From assembly GCF_016463975.1 (NCBI RefSeq), contig NZ_JAEMNX010000012.1, positions 90,605 to 154,604 on the forward strand: DNA of 64,000 nt, in the 5' to 3' direction. Positions 16,073-24,744 of the stretch are shown here, piece after piece (position 1 is the first letter of the stretch; each line of letters begins with the position of its first letter). Both the position numbers and the translations under genes were made by a program. Source of the DNA: Marinomonas transparens (GTDB taxonomy: Bacteria; Pseudomonadota; Gammaproteobacteria; Pseudomonadales; Marinomonadaceae). Below the pieces are notes generated by a model, which saw nothing but the letters and a program-made list of their open reading frames with translations, was not told the DNA's origin and searched no databases.

Positions 16073-18846
16073 GGCCAAGAAATAAGTTGGCGGTTATTAA
16101 GTAGCTCTTCTATCGCTTCAATAAAGTCTTCTGCAACGCCTTCGACTTCCTCCATTCCTAACTCCTTTAGGTGGGTTTCTAGAAAACCAGCATGGCGCGC
16201 AACATTGATGGTGCCTGTGTATTTCGAGGCACCGTGAATTCTGTGAACAACCTGTATTAACTTTTCGGTGTCTTGGTTTTCTAGGTGGTGTCGGATGAGC
16301 TTTTTTTCGGCATCCAGTGAATCGGCTAACAATTCAAACATTTCTTTGGCGATAGCAACTTTACCATCCACTATATCCAGCGCCTTTGTCATATCAAAGA
16401 TATCAGAGAGCTTTTTATCCACCTGATCAAGGTAGTTTTCTGATGCTGAGCAATAGGTTTCAATCGTGTTTAGCAGTATGGATTCATCGACCGGTTTGGT
16501 GAGGTAATCATTCATCCCACTGGCAAGAATTTGCTTCTGCTCTGATCCCAAGGCATGTGCTGTTAAAGCAATGATGGGGATGTTTTTATAGGTGTCTAAT
16601 TTACGTAATTGGCGGGTGGTTTCCATGCCGTCCATTTCGGGCATTTGAATATCCATGAAAATAAGGTCGAATTGTTTTTCTTTTGCTAATTCGATGGCCT
16701 GCATGCCGCTGTATGCGAGTGTGACCTCGAGATCATTTGGGGTTAGCCAGTGCCCAAGTAGTTGTAAGTTGACTGGTGTATCATCTACAGCGAGAATTTT
16801 TAAACCTGCTAGCGCTGTTTTGGTTTTTTGTTCCGTCGTACGTTTGTTGTCATTGGCTTCCTGTTTGATTGGCTCTTCTAGGTTTTTAAGCGCATTGTAA
16901 AGGCGTTCATGACTGATGGGTTTCAGTAAGACCTCGTGGCACAGATCTTTTAGATCTGGATATTGGGCAATTTGTCCAGGTGGCTGAACCATTAAAATAC
17001 AAGGTACATTGAATTCTTGCTTGGCATAGACAATCAACTCTTGAGCTTCTGAAACACTCTCTTCATTAGGACTGATATTGAGTAAAAGGGCATCGATTGT
17101 TTGGTGTTTTTGATTGAGCTGAACAATTAACTGCTCTAGGTCTGGGCAAGAAAGGCATTCAACATCAATTTCTTTGAAATAGTTGTTGAGATAGTTTTTA
17201 TAGTTCTGGCTAGGTTCTAGCATGATGATATTGCGTTTCAATGGTGCTTTTGCTTCGGTGATCTTGTTGGAAGGTTGAAGGCTGATAGTGAAGCGAAAAG
17301 TTGAACCTATGGCAGGATCGCTATGTGCTTCAATTTTCCCTTTCATTTGTTCGACCAGTTTCTTCGTAATGACCAGTCCAAGCCCTGTACCGCCAAATTG
17401 TCTGGTGGTGCTGGTGTCAACCTGTGAAAAAGGTTTAAACAGGTGACTCATTTTATCTTCTGGAATGCCTATGCCGGTATCTATGATCTGAAAAGCCAGT
17501 TTAATTTCTTTTCTGTCTTGGTTAACAATACTGACTTTAGTTCGAACGGAACCTTGATAGGTAAATTTAATGGCGTTGCCGATTAGGTTGGTGAGAATTT
17601 GGCGAACCCGAATGCTGTCGCCAATAAACCATTCGGGGAAGTTTTTACTGAATTCAGGAACCAAGTCGATTTGTTTTTCTTTGGTCAGTAAGTTGATGCT
17701 TAGGGTTTGATAAACATCGTCGATAAGTTTTTTTAAATTAAAATGATTATTTTCAAGGCTTAGTTTGTCGGCTTCTATTTTTGAAAAATCAAGAATGTCA
17801 CCAATTATAGCGAGTAGGCTGTTAGTGGACTGCTCTATGGTATCGATATAGAGCTTTTGCTGTTTATCTTTTAGATCTTTTTGCAGGATTTTGGTATAGC
17901 CAAGAATAGCATTAAGTGGTGTTCGTACCTCATGACTGATGTTGGCGAGAAACTGAGATTTGAGCCGATTTGATTCCATGGCTTCTTTATTCGCGATATG
18001 CAGTTGAGCGCTTTTTTCTTCCATACTGTCCATGCTGCGCCGAATATCTTCAGTGGACTGCTCTATGCCTGCAATGAGTTCTTCATTGTGGTGTTCCAGT
18101 CTTTCTGTTAGATCAAGTAGGTTTTTTTGTATGTCACTGTATTCAGGAGGGAGGGTCATTAGCTTGACGCTTGAAAACTGTCCTTTCACTAGCCTGTTTA
18201 ATGACGTTGATAGTTTATTAAGTGGTCGAGTTAAGGCTTTTGTCGCTTTCCATGCACCGATGGCTGCAAGTAAGTTGAATAGGCTGAGGGTGAAAATAAC
18301 TAGGCTAGCATAGCGGTATTTCTCGACTTGTATTTCTGCAGTATTGGCTTCGATTTTTGCCCAGCCTATTAGGTTTTTTTGGTGGGGTGAGCTAAATAGT
18401 TCGGTTTGTTGGCCTAAAGCACTATTAGGTGAGTGGCCAGAGTAATAAATAGGGCTGATGGACACTAAGAAATCATCGTATACCCAAGTGCGTAGTGTTT
18501 CTGGAAAGAGAGAATGGTTTGTTGAAGGTACTTTTCCCAACGAAAGTAGAACTTCTTTATTGCTGTCAAACAGTTGTACGCTGCTTATGCCTTTGTGGCT
18601 AAGTGCATCCTGTAGCATTTTAGACATCATTTTTTGATCGGAGAAGAGAATAGGATACTCGCTAGTCGTCGCTATTTGTTCGCTCATGTGTTCCGAGTGT
18701 TCGAAAAGGTTACGATCTAGGTCAGTAAAGCGAGTTGATATTAGGAAGCTGGAGCCTAATATACTGACAATGAAGACAGGAGAAAATAAAATCCAAAAAA
18801 GTTTACTATAAGTGCTAAGGGAAATGTTAAGGCCAAGATGCCTCAT
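16039..18846 (-). CDS. Hybrid sensor histidine kinase of the GacS/BarA type
   Basis: Inner-membrane sensor of the Gac/Bar pathway, which through a GacA/UvrY regulator normally controls CsrA-binding small RNAs. Order: TM1 (~15-33), periplasmic sensor region, TM2 (~180-198), HAMP (~200-255), HisKA with H305 in SHEVRTPLNAILGY, ATPase with NLIGNAIKF, DTGIGIP and GGTGLGLVI, a degenerate receiver (~540-660), a true receiver with D732 in FMDIQMPEMDG, and an Hpt domain with H871 in VHRIHGAS. In the degenerate receiver the phospho-acceptor position reads Asn590 (LLLNISP). 935 residues, close to E. coli BarA (918). The nearby cysM-rlmD-relA-mazG row matches the gacS surroundings in Pseudomonas, supporting the name. 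Confidence 0.9.
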   Translation of the reverse strand: MRHLGLNISLSTYSKLFWILFSPVFIVSILGSSFLISTRFTDLDRNLFEHSEHMSEQIATTSEYPILFSDQKMMSKMLQDALSHKGISSVQLFDSNKEVLLSLGKVPSTNHSLFPETLRTWVYDDFLVSISPIYYSGHSPNSALGQQTELFSSPHQKNLIGWAKIEANTAEIQVEKYRYASLVIFTLSLFNLLAAIGAWKATKALTRPLNKLSTSLNRLVKGQFSSVKLMTLPPEYSDIQKNLLDLTERLEHHNEELIAGIEQSTEDIRRSMDSMEEKSAQLHIANKEAMESNRLKSQFLANISHEVRTPLNAILGYTKILQKDLKDKQQKLYIDTIEQSTNSLLAIIGDILDFSKIEADKLSLENNHFNLKKLIDDVYQTLSINLLTKEKQIDLVPEFSKNFPEWFIGDSIRVRQILTNLIGNAIKFTYQGSVRTKVSIVNQDRKEIKLAFQIIDTGIGIPEDKMSHLFKPFSQVDTSTTRQFGGTGLGLVITKKLVEQMKGKIEAHSDPAIGSTFRFTISLQPSNKITEAKAPLKRNIIMLEPSQNYKNYLNNYFKEIDVECLSCPDLEQLIVQLNQKHQTIDALLLNISPNEESVSEAQELIVYAKQEFNVPCILMVQPPGQIAQYPDLKDLCHEVLLKPISHERLYNALKNLEEPIKQEANDNKRTTEQKTKTALAGLKILAVDDTPVNLQLLGHWLTPNDLEVTLAYSGMQAIELAKEKQFDLIFMDIQMPEMDGMETTRQLRKLDTYKNIPIIALTAHALGSEQKQILASGMNDYLTKPVDESILLNTIETYCSASENYLDQVDKKLSDIFDMTKALDIVDGKVAIAKEMFELLADSLDAEKKLIRHHLENQDTEKLIQVVHRIHGASKYTGTINVARHAGFLETHLKELGMEEVEGVAEDFIEAIEELLNNRQLISWPHPLDSSTTKA

Positions 18847-18888
18847 AATATAATGAGTCCTTTTAGTGATTTGATAGCAAGGGGTGGT

Positions 18889-19113
18889 CTAGTAGCAGAC
18901 AAAATCCCCTTTCTTCTTTCGACGATCACACTCTCTATCATAGTTTTGACAGGCTAAAGCCTTCGTACGGGAAGGATTGCTAATATATTTACACTCTCGC
19001 CATTTTTTTCTCAGCTCGTCACTTGGGATTTTAGCAGAAGGACCTTCAAATAGGTCGCAACTACTAAGTGCCAGGATAGCTAAGAGAGGTGTTAGGCTCC
19101 TTAATAGACGCAT
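18889..19113 (-). CDS. Small Cys-rich lipoprotein upstream of the sensor kinase
   Basis: A 74-residue protein with a type II signal peptide: hydrophobic LLAILALSS then C19 in lipobox L-S-S-C. Asp at +2 would favour inner-membrane retention under the E. coli Lol rule. The mature part is basic and contains four further cysteines (ECKYISNPS..., ALACQNYDRECDRR, FVCY at the end). I do not recognise the family. It points the same way as the GacS-type gene and lies 42 bp upstream, so the two may be co-transcribed; the mature protein is so short that a modulator or stress role is only a guess. Confidence 0.7.
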   Translation of the reverse strand: MRLLRSLTPLLAILALSSCDLFEGPSAKIPSDELRKKWRECKYISNPSRTKALACQNYDRECDRRKKKGDFVCY

Positions 19114-19247
19114 GTTGTTTGCTCCAAAATGCGAAATCTAAACTAAGTTTATAACGCTTTCTTATTGTACTGTAGTGGCTAAGTGTTCTTAAATACACAT
19201 CAGTGTTAATTTTTATTCCCTATGTGATCAATGTCAATGAAGTTTTT

Positions 19248-20138
19248 ATGATTCAATATTCTACAATAGAGTCCTTAATTGGGCAGACTCCCTTGATTCG
19301 TTTACAGCGTCTCAACCCCAACTCAACCAATACTATTTTGCTAAAGCTAGAGGGACAAAATCCCGCGGGTTCAGTAAAAGACCGCCCAGCGCTGAACATG
19401 ATCGTGCAGGCCGAGTTACGTGGTGATATTCAACCCGGTGATAGTTTGATCGAAGCAACAAGTGGTAATACGGGCATTGCTTTGGCGATGGCGGCGGCGA
19501 TAAAAGGCTACCAAATGCATTTGATCATGCCTGATAATATGAGTCAGGAACGTAAGTCTGCTATGACAGCTTACGGTGCGATTCTGCATTTGGTGAGTAA
19601 AGAAGAAGGCATGGAAAGAGCTCGAGATCTTGCTCAAGAAATGCAGCAACAAGGTGTTGGTATTGTGCTTAATCAGTTCGCCAACCAAGATAACCCCAAT
19701 GCTCATTATATGACCACGGGACCTGAAATTTGGCAGCAGACACAAGGCACAATCACCCATTTCGTCAGCTCAATGGGAACCACAGGAACGATTATGGGGG
19801 TTTCTCATTATTTAAAAGAGCAAAATAACGAGATTCAAATTATTGGTCTACAGCCTCAGGAAGGGTCGAGTATTCCTGGCATTCGCCGTTGGCCAAAGGC
19901 CTATTTGCCGTCAATATTTGATGAGACTCGAGTGGATACCGTGATGGACGTCTCTCAGCAAAATGCAGAAGTGACCATGCGACGCTTGGCAAAAGAAGAA
20001 GGTATCTTTTGTGGTGTTTCATCCGGCGGCTCTGTCGCCGCTGCATTAGCCTTATCTAATACCTTAGAAAATGCGACTATTGTGGCAATTATTTGTGATC
20101 GTGGAGATCGCTATTTATCAACGGGTGTTTTTAATTAA
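19248..20138 (+). CDS. cysM: Cysteine synthase B (O-acetylserine sulfhydrylase)
   Basis: PLP enzyme making cysteine from O-acetylserine and sulfide or thiosulfate. PLP-binding Lys44 is in NPAGSVKDRPA, the substrate loop is EATSGNTGIALA, and the phosphate-binding glycine loop SMGTTGTIMGV is present. At 296 residues, with QPQEGSSIPGIRRWP, it resembles CysM rather than CysK. The ATG at 19248 gives the conserved start MIQYSTIESLIGQTPLIRL; an in-frame GTG at 19203 adds 15 unlikely residues. It is divergent from the small lipoprotein and precedes rlmD by 128 bp. Confidence 0.92.
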   Translation: MIQYSTIESLIGQTPLIRLQRLNPNSTNTILLKLEGQNPAGSVKDRPALNMIVQAELRGDIQPGDSLIEATSGNTGIALAMAAAIKGYQMHLIMPDNMSQERKSAMTAYGAILHLVSKEEGMERARDLAQEMQQQGVGIVLNQFANQDNPNAHYMTTGPEIWQQTQGTITHFVSSMGTTGTIMGVSHYLKEQNNEIQIIGLQPQEGSSIPGIRRWPKAYLPSIFDETRVDTVMDVSQQNAEVTMRRLAKEEGIFCGVSSGGSVAAALALSNTLENATIVAIICDRGDRYLSTGVFN

Positions 20139-20266
20139 GTAATAATAGCAAATTAAAGCGTCGCTCTATTATGGATAGATGGCCAGATGGTCTAAAATGA
20201 TGCGGGGAGATGTGAAAGCGTCTTCCCAAAACCATTTGTTTTAGATCCAGTAAAAAGAGAGCCCTT

Positions 20267-21586
20267 TTGATAAGAAGAAATTCGGCACGTCGCCAATCTA
20301 AAAAAATACCGCCTATGGGGCCTGTGCAGTCCTTTGGGGTGGATGGGCTAACTCACGATGCCAAAGGTGTGGCACGTTTACAGGGAAAAGTGACCTTTAT
20401 TGCGGGAGCGTTACCGGGAGAAGTTGTTGAGGCTCGGGTGACTAAATCTGGGCGCCGTTTTGATGAAGCAATATTAACGAATATCTTACAAGCAAGCGAT
20501 TATCGAGTGACTCCTGTTTGCTTGCATTTCGACCAGTGTGGCGGCTGTAGCTTCCAGCATTTAGCGCAACCGCAACAAATAGAAGCTAAGGTTAATTGGC
20601 TGCAAGGTCAGTTACGCAATCTTTCTTTGACTGAACCATTCGATATTTTATCCGATTCGACAACCCAATATCGTCGTCGAGCACGTATCGCTGTGCAAGT
20701 AAAAAACAATCAATTATTACTGGGATTTCGTAGCAAAGCGTCAAAGGATATTGTTTCTATTGATACTTGTATTGTGCTGACTGAGGCATTGCAAAAAGTA
20801 TTTTCTTCATTAAGACAGGTGCTATTAGGCAGTGAGTTGGCGAATAAGTTAGGTCATATTGAATTGCTTGAAGACACTAAAGGTGTATCGGTTCTATTTC
20901 GTTTAACTTCTCCTATAAAAGAAACCCTTGAAGAAGAGTGGATTAGATGGGCGCAAGGGGAAAATATAGCGCTGTATTGGCAAGCACCAAAAGCGAGCAA
21001 GGCATCGGTTTTAGCAGAAGATATGCGTTATTATGATCTCGATGGTCAGAGATTAGCTTATCACCCTCAAGACTTTATTCAGGTCAATGAGGTGATGAAT
21101 GAGAAAATGGTGACGCAAGCGCTAGAGTGGTTAAAGCCAGATAATGAGGATGTGGTTCTGGATCTATTCTGTGGCGTTGGTAATTTTTCTATTCCGTTAG
21201 CGAAAAGAGCCCAGCAAGTTATTGGTGTGGAAGTACAAGATAGCATGGTCGAAGCGGCGGCATTAAACGCCCAACATAATAATTTAAGTAATTTATCCTT
21301 TTTAGCTGCGGATTTAACCAAGCCAATTGCGGCGACTTTTGTTAAAAAGAAAATAACAAAAGTCTTACTTGATCCCCCTAGAGCTGGAGCGTTTGAGTTT
21401 CTAGATACCCTAATTAAAATTAAACCTAAGCAAATATTGTATGTTTCTTGCAACGCTTCTACCTTAGCAAGGGATGCTGAATATTTAGTCGCAAAGGGAT
21501 ATCAGGTGTCTCGTGTTGGTTTGATGGATATGTTTCCTCAAACGTCACATGTAGAGACCATGATGTTGCTACAAAAAAAGAAGTAA
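20267..21586 (+). CDS. rlmD: 23S rRNA (uracil-1939-C5)-methyltransferase RlmD
   Basis: SAM-dependent enzyme methylating U1939 of 23S rRNA. An N-terminal TRAM domain (~15-75) is followed by the [4Fe-4S] ligands C85, C91, C94 (CLHFDQCGGC) and a fourth Cys in SIDTCIVL. The SAM motif is LDLFCGVGNFSIPLA and the catalytic nucleophile lies in YVSCNASTLARD. 439 residues. The start is TTG (20267) with an AGAGAG site upstream. relA follows after 17 bp, as in Pseudomonas. Confidence 0.94.
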   Translation: MIRRNSARRQSKKIPPMGPVQSFGVDGLTHDAKGVARLQGKVTFIAGALPGEVVEARVTKSGRRFDEAILTNILQASDYRVTPVCLHFDQCGGCSFQHLAQPQQIEAKVNWLQGQLRNLSLTEPFDILSDSTTQYRRRARIAVQVKNNQLLLGFRSKASKDIVSIDTCIVLTEALQKVFSSLRQVLLGSELANKLGHIELLEDTKGVSVLFRLTSPIKETLEEEWIRWAQGENIALYWQAPKASKASVLAEDMRYYDLDGQRLAYHPQDFIQVNEVMNEKMVTQALEWLKPDNEDVVLDLFCGVGNFSIPLAKRAQQVIGVEVQDSMVEAAALNAQHNNLSNLSFLAADLTKPIAATFVKKKITKVLLDPPRAGAFEFLDTLIKIKPKQILYVSCNASTLARDAEYLVAKGYQVSRVGLMDMFPQTSHVETMMLLQKKK

Positions 21587-21603
21587 TTTCGAAGGGTTAG
21601 TCG

Positions 21604-23853
21604 ATGGTAACAGTAAGAAAAGATCATCCTATTTCTGATGATGGTAGCGTCAATATTGATGCATGGATGTCTCAGTTCGCAGATAAAGTGGATGATAATA
21701 CTCGAGTTCCTTTACGAATGGCTTGTGAGCTTGCTCGTCAAGCAGAGCTTAAGTCTCCGCGACCTTCCTATTGGGGACCTCAGGCGAGCACTTTTCGAGC
21801 CGGTCTAGAAATGGTTGAAATATTGGCGGACTTTCGCGCGGATCAAGACTCTTTGGTCGCCGCTGCCTTATATCGTGTCGTGCGCGAAGATCAATTGCCT
21901 ATTACGCGTGTCGTCGATATGTTTGGCCGAAAAGTCGCTTCTCTCATTGAGGGCGTGATTCGCATGGGTGAGGTGTCCAAGAATCTGACCGCGGATTCGG
22001 CTGCTGAAGTGCTTGGTAGCAGTGAGAATCAGCTGGAATCGCTACGGAAAATGTTGGTTTCCATTATTGATGATGTGCGGGTGGTACTGATTAAATTGGC
22101 AGAACGTGCCTGTGCGATTAAAGAGGCTAAGCATCAAGGTGAGGAGCGTCGTGTGGCTGTCGCTCTTGAAGTGCAAAGTGTCTATGCTCCTTTGGCCCAT
22201 CGTTTAGGCATAGGTTATATCAAGTGGGAATTAGAAGACCTATCTTTCCGTTATCTTTTCCCTTCTGAATACAAGCGAATTGCCAAGTGGCTGGATGAAA
22301 AACGTCTCGACCGTCAGCGTTATATTGATGATGTTATTGGCCTATTAGAAGAGCGCTTGGAGAACATTAACATCCATGCAGACTTAATGGGGCGTGCAAA
22401 GCACATTTACAGTATTTGGCGCAAAATGAAGCGTAAAAATATTGGCTTTGATGAAGTCTATGATGTTCGAGCTGTGCGTATTTTGGTGAATGAGCCAATG
22501 GAGTGTTATACCGTTTTAGGAGTAGTTCATAACTTGTGGAAGCCGATTCCTCAAGAATTTGATGATTATATTAGTAACCCTAAAAGCAATGGCTATCAAT
22601 CTTTGCATACGGCAGTTGTTGGCCCTCAAGGCCGAGTTTTTGAAATCCAAATACGTACGAAAAAGATGCATGAAGATGCTGAATTAGGTGTTTGTGCTCA
22701 TTGGAAATACAAGGGCACAGATTTAAGCTCGAACAGCACCAGTTACGAAGAAAAGCTTCAATGGCTTAGAACGATTTTGGACTTCCATGAAGTGCAAAGT
22801 GATCTGGAGTCGCTTTCAGAACAAGTGCGCAGTGATATCGAGCAAGACCGTATCTATGTGTTTACTCCAGACGGGCATGTGGTGGATTTGCCGATGAATG
22901 CCACGGCGGTGGATTTTGCCTACCGTGTGCATACAGAAATTGGTCATCGCTGCCGTGGCGCTAAGGTGAATGGCAAAATCATTTCCCTTGTTACACATCT
23001 GAAAACCGGCGATAAAGTAGAGATTCTAACCACCAAAGAAGGCAGACCAAGTCGCGACTGGTTACATCCTACGTTAGGTTATGTGCAAACTAACCGAGCA
23101 CGAGCTAAGATCCAAAACTGGTTTCGAAAAGAAGATAGGGAAAAGAATGCCGAGGCTGGTAAGTTGTTGTTAGATAAGCAACTTAAGCGTTTAGGGATTG
23201 AAGATAACCGCATTGATATGCAAAAAGTTTCTTCTCGCTTTAATTTCTCCTATGCGGATGAGGTTTATGTGGCACTGGGAGCGGGTGATATCCAGCTGGC
23301 TAAAGTGCTTCGAGTGATTGATGACATGTATAGCTTGGATGGTGATGTCGCTCCTTTACGCCCCATTCGAGTTAAAAAGAGCCGTCATAAGTCATCCGAT
23401 AATGACATTCATATTCTTGGGGTCGGTAAATTGCTGACTCAGATGGCCAAGTGTTGTACGCCGATACCGGGGGATGACATTGTCGGTTATATCACCCAAG
23501 GCCGGGGTGTCTCTGTCCATAAACAAGACTGCATTAATATGGCTCAGTTAAGTTTAGATGAGCCAGAACGGGTGGTTGATGTCAGCTGGGGAGAAGAGCT
23601 AGATAACTTATACCCAGTCAATATCCAAGTGCAGGCTTATGACAGAACGGGCTTGTTAAATGATATTACCGGTTTGTTAGCCAATGAAAAGGTTAACCTG
23701 TTGTCGATGAATACCTTATCGGCAAAAGAAGACCATACTGCTTCTATCCGTTTTACGATTGAAGTGGGTGAATTGGGGGCGCTTAGTAAGCTGTTACATC
23801 GAATAAATCAATTACCTAACGTGCTGAGTGTATTTAGGGAAAAAGACTTTTGA
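21604..23853 (+). CDS. relA: GTP pyrophosphokinase RelA, (p)ppGpp synthetase
   Basis: Ribosome-associated alarmone synthetase of the stringent response. The N-terminal HD hydrolase is degenerate: where SpoT has the HD doublet, this protein reads ALYRVVREDQ, as expected for the synthetase-only RelA. The synthetase has GRAKHIYSIWRKMKRK, YDVRAVRILV and SNPKSNGYQSLHTAV. A TGS domain (IYVFTPDGHVVDLP, ~415-475), a Cys-containing regulatory stretch (MAKCCTPIPGDDIVGYIT) and a C-terminal ACT domain follow; 749 residues, standard length. Its TGA overlaps the mazG TTG start by 4 bp, coupling the two genes. Confidence 0.95.
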   Translation: MVTVRKDHPISDDGSVNIDAWMSQFADKVDDNTRVPLRMACELARQAELKSPRPSYWGPQASTFRAGLEMVEILADFRADQDSLVAAALYRVVREDQLPITRVVDMFGRKVASLIEGVIRMGEVSKNLTADSAAEVLGSSENQLESLRKMLVSIIDDVRVVLIKLAERACAIKEAKHQGEERRVAVALEVQSVYAPLAHRLGIGYIKWELEDLSFRYLFPSEYKRIAKWLDEKRLDRQRYIDDVIGLLEERLENINIHADLMGRAKHIYSIWRKMKRKNIGFDEVYDVRAVRILVNEPMECYTVLGVVHNLWKPIPQEFDDYISNPKSNGYQSLHTAVVGPQGRVFEIQIRTKKMHEDAELGVCAHWKYKGTDLSSNSTSYEEKLQWLRTILDFHEVQSDLESLSEQVRSDIEQDRIYVFTPDGHVVDLPMNATAVDFAYRVHTEIGHRCRGAKVNGKIISLVTHLKTGDKVEILTTKEGRPSRDWLHPTLGYVQTNRARAKIQNWFRKEDREKNAEAGKLLLDKQLKRLGIEDNRIDMQKVSSRFNFSYADEVYVALGAGDIQLAKVLRVIDDMYSLDGDVAPLRPIRVKKSRHKSSDNDIHILGVGKLLTQMAKCCTPIPGDDIVGYITQGRGVSVHKQDCINMAQLSLDEPERVVDVSWGEELDNLYPVNIQVQAYDRTGLLNDITGLLANEKVNLLSMNTLSAKEDHTASIRFTIEVGELGALSKLLHRINQLPNVLSVFREKDF

Positions 23854-24668
23854 GTGATTCGATTCAACACTTGTTAACCCTTATGAGGTGCTTGAGGGAT
23901 GAGCAACATGGGTGCCCTTGGGACAAAAAACAAACGTATAAAACCATCGCCCCTTATACCCTTGAAGAAACCTATGAAGTATTGGATGCCATCGAACGAG
24001 AAGATTTTGACCACCTGAAGGAAGAGCTAGGCGACTTGCTTTTCCAGGTGGTTTTTTATGGGCAAATGGCCAGCGAGGAGCATCGCTTTGACTTTAATGA
24101 TATTGCCGCAGGCCTTGTTGAAAAGATGCTGCGCCGCCATCCTCATGTCTTCCCTAGTGGTGAATTGGATAGCTTTAGTGAACCTGTTGGCTTATCGGAA
24201 GATGAATTAAAAGGTCAATGGGAGCGAATTAAAGCTCAAGAAAAAGCCAATAAAAAGATGCCTGCTCAGGGGGCTAGCCTATTGGATGAGGTGCCTGTTT
24301 CAATGCCTGCCATGATGCAAGCGGTTAAGATACAGAGCAAAGTTGCCAAGGTCGGCTTTGATTGGCATGATGTGACCCCTGTCTTTGCTAAGATAAGAGA
24401 AGAATTAGATGAGTTGGAAGAGGCGATTAAAGATCAACAACAGCCTCATATAGAAGAAGAAATGGGCGACGTATTGTTTGCGATGACTAACCTAGCTCGT
24501 CACCTCAAAGTGTCTCCAGATGTGGCATTAAATAAAACGAATGTTAAGTTTCGTCGTCGCTTTAGTCGAATCGAGGCGTTAGTATCGGCACAGGGTAAAA
24601 CATTAGCTGGCTCTTCTTTAGAGGAATTAGACAGTTATTGGGAACAAGCTAAACGAGAAGGTTTATAG
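23850..24668 (+). CDS. mazG: Nucleoside triphosphate pyrophosphohydrolase MazG
   Basis: Hydrolyses (d)NTPs to NMP and pyrophosphate; in E. coli MazG limits (p)ppGpp build-up and aberrant nucleotides. Two MazG repeats are visible: CPWDKKQTYKTIAPYTLEETYE with EELGDLLFQVVFYGQMA, and later IREELDELEEAI with EEMGDVLFAMTNLARH; each has the E-x2-E...E-x2-D metal motif. 272 residues. The start is TTG overlapping the relA stop (TTGA). The toxin-antitoxin pair mazEF, which separates relA and mazG in E. coli, is not present here. Confidence 0.94.
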   Translation: MSDSIQHLLTLMRCLRDEQHGCPWDKKQTYKTIAPYTLEETYEVLDAIEREDFDHLKEELGDLLFQVVFYGQMASEEHRFDFNDIAAGLVEKMLRRHPHVFPSGELDSFSEPVGLSEDELKGQWERIKAQEKANKKMPAQGASLLDEVPVSMPAMMQAVKIQSKVAKVGFDWHDVTPVFAKIREELDELEEAIKDQQQPHIEEEMGDVLFAMTNLARHLKVSPDVALNKTNVKFRRRFSRIEALVSAQGKTLAGSSLEELDSYWEQAKREGL

Positions 24669-24744
24669 GGTTAGTTATCAGCTAATCGACAAGAAGTTCG
24701 TGCTTATTTAGAGAGCTTCGTTAGGCGATATTAGGAGGGTTAAG

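Noticed and set aside
21604..22200. RelA as a bifunctional synthetase/hydrolase
   Set aside because: The HD doublet of the hydrolase site is missing (ALYRVVRED), so the synthetase-only type fits.
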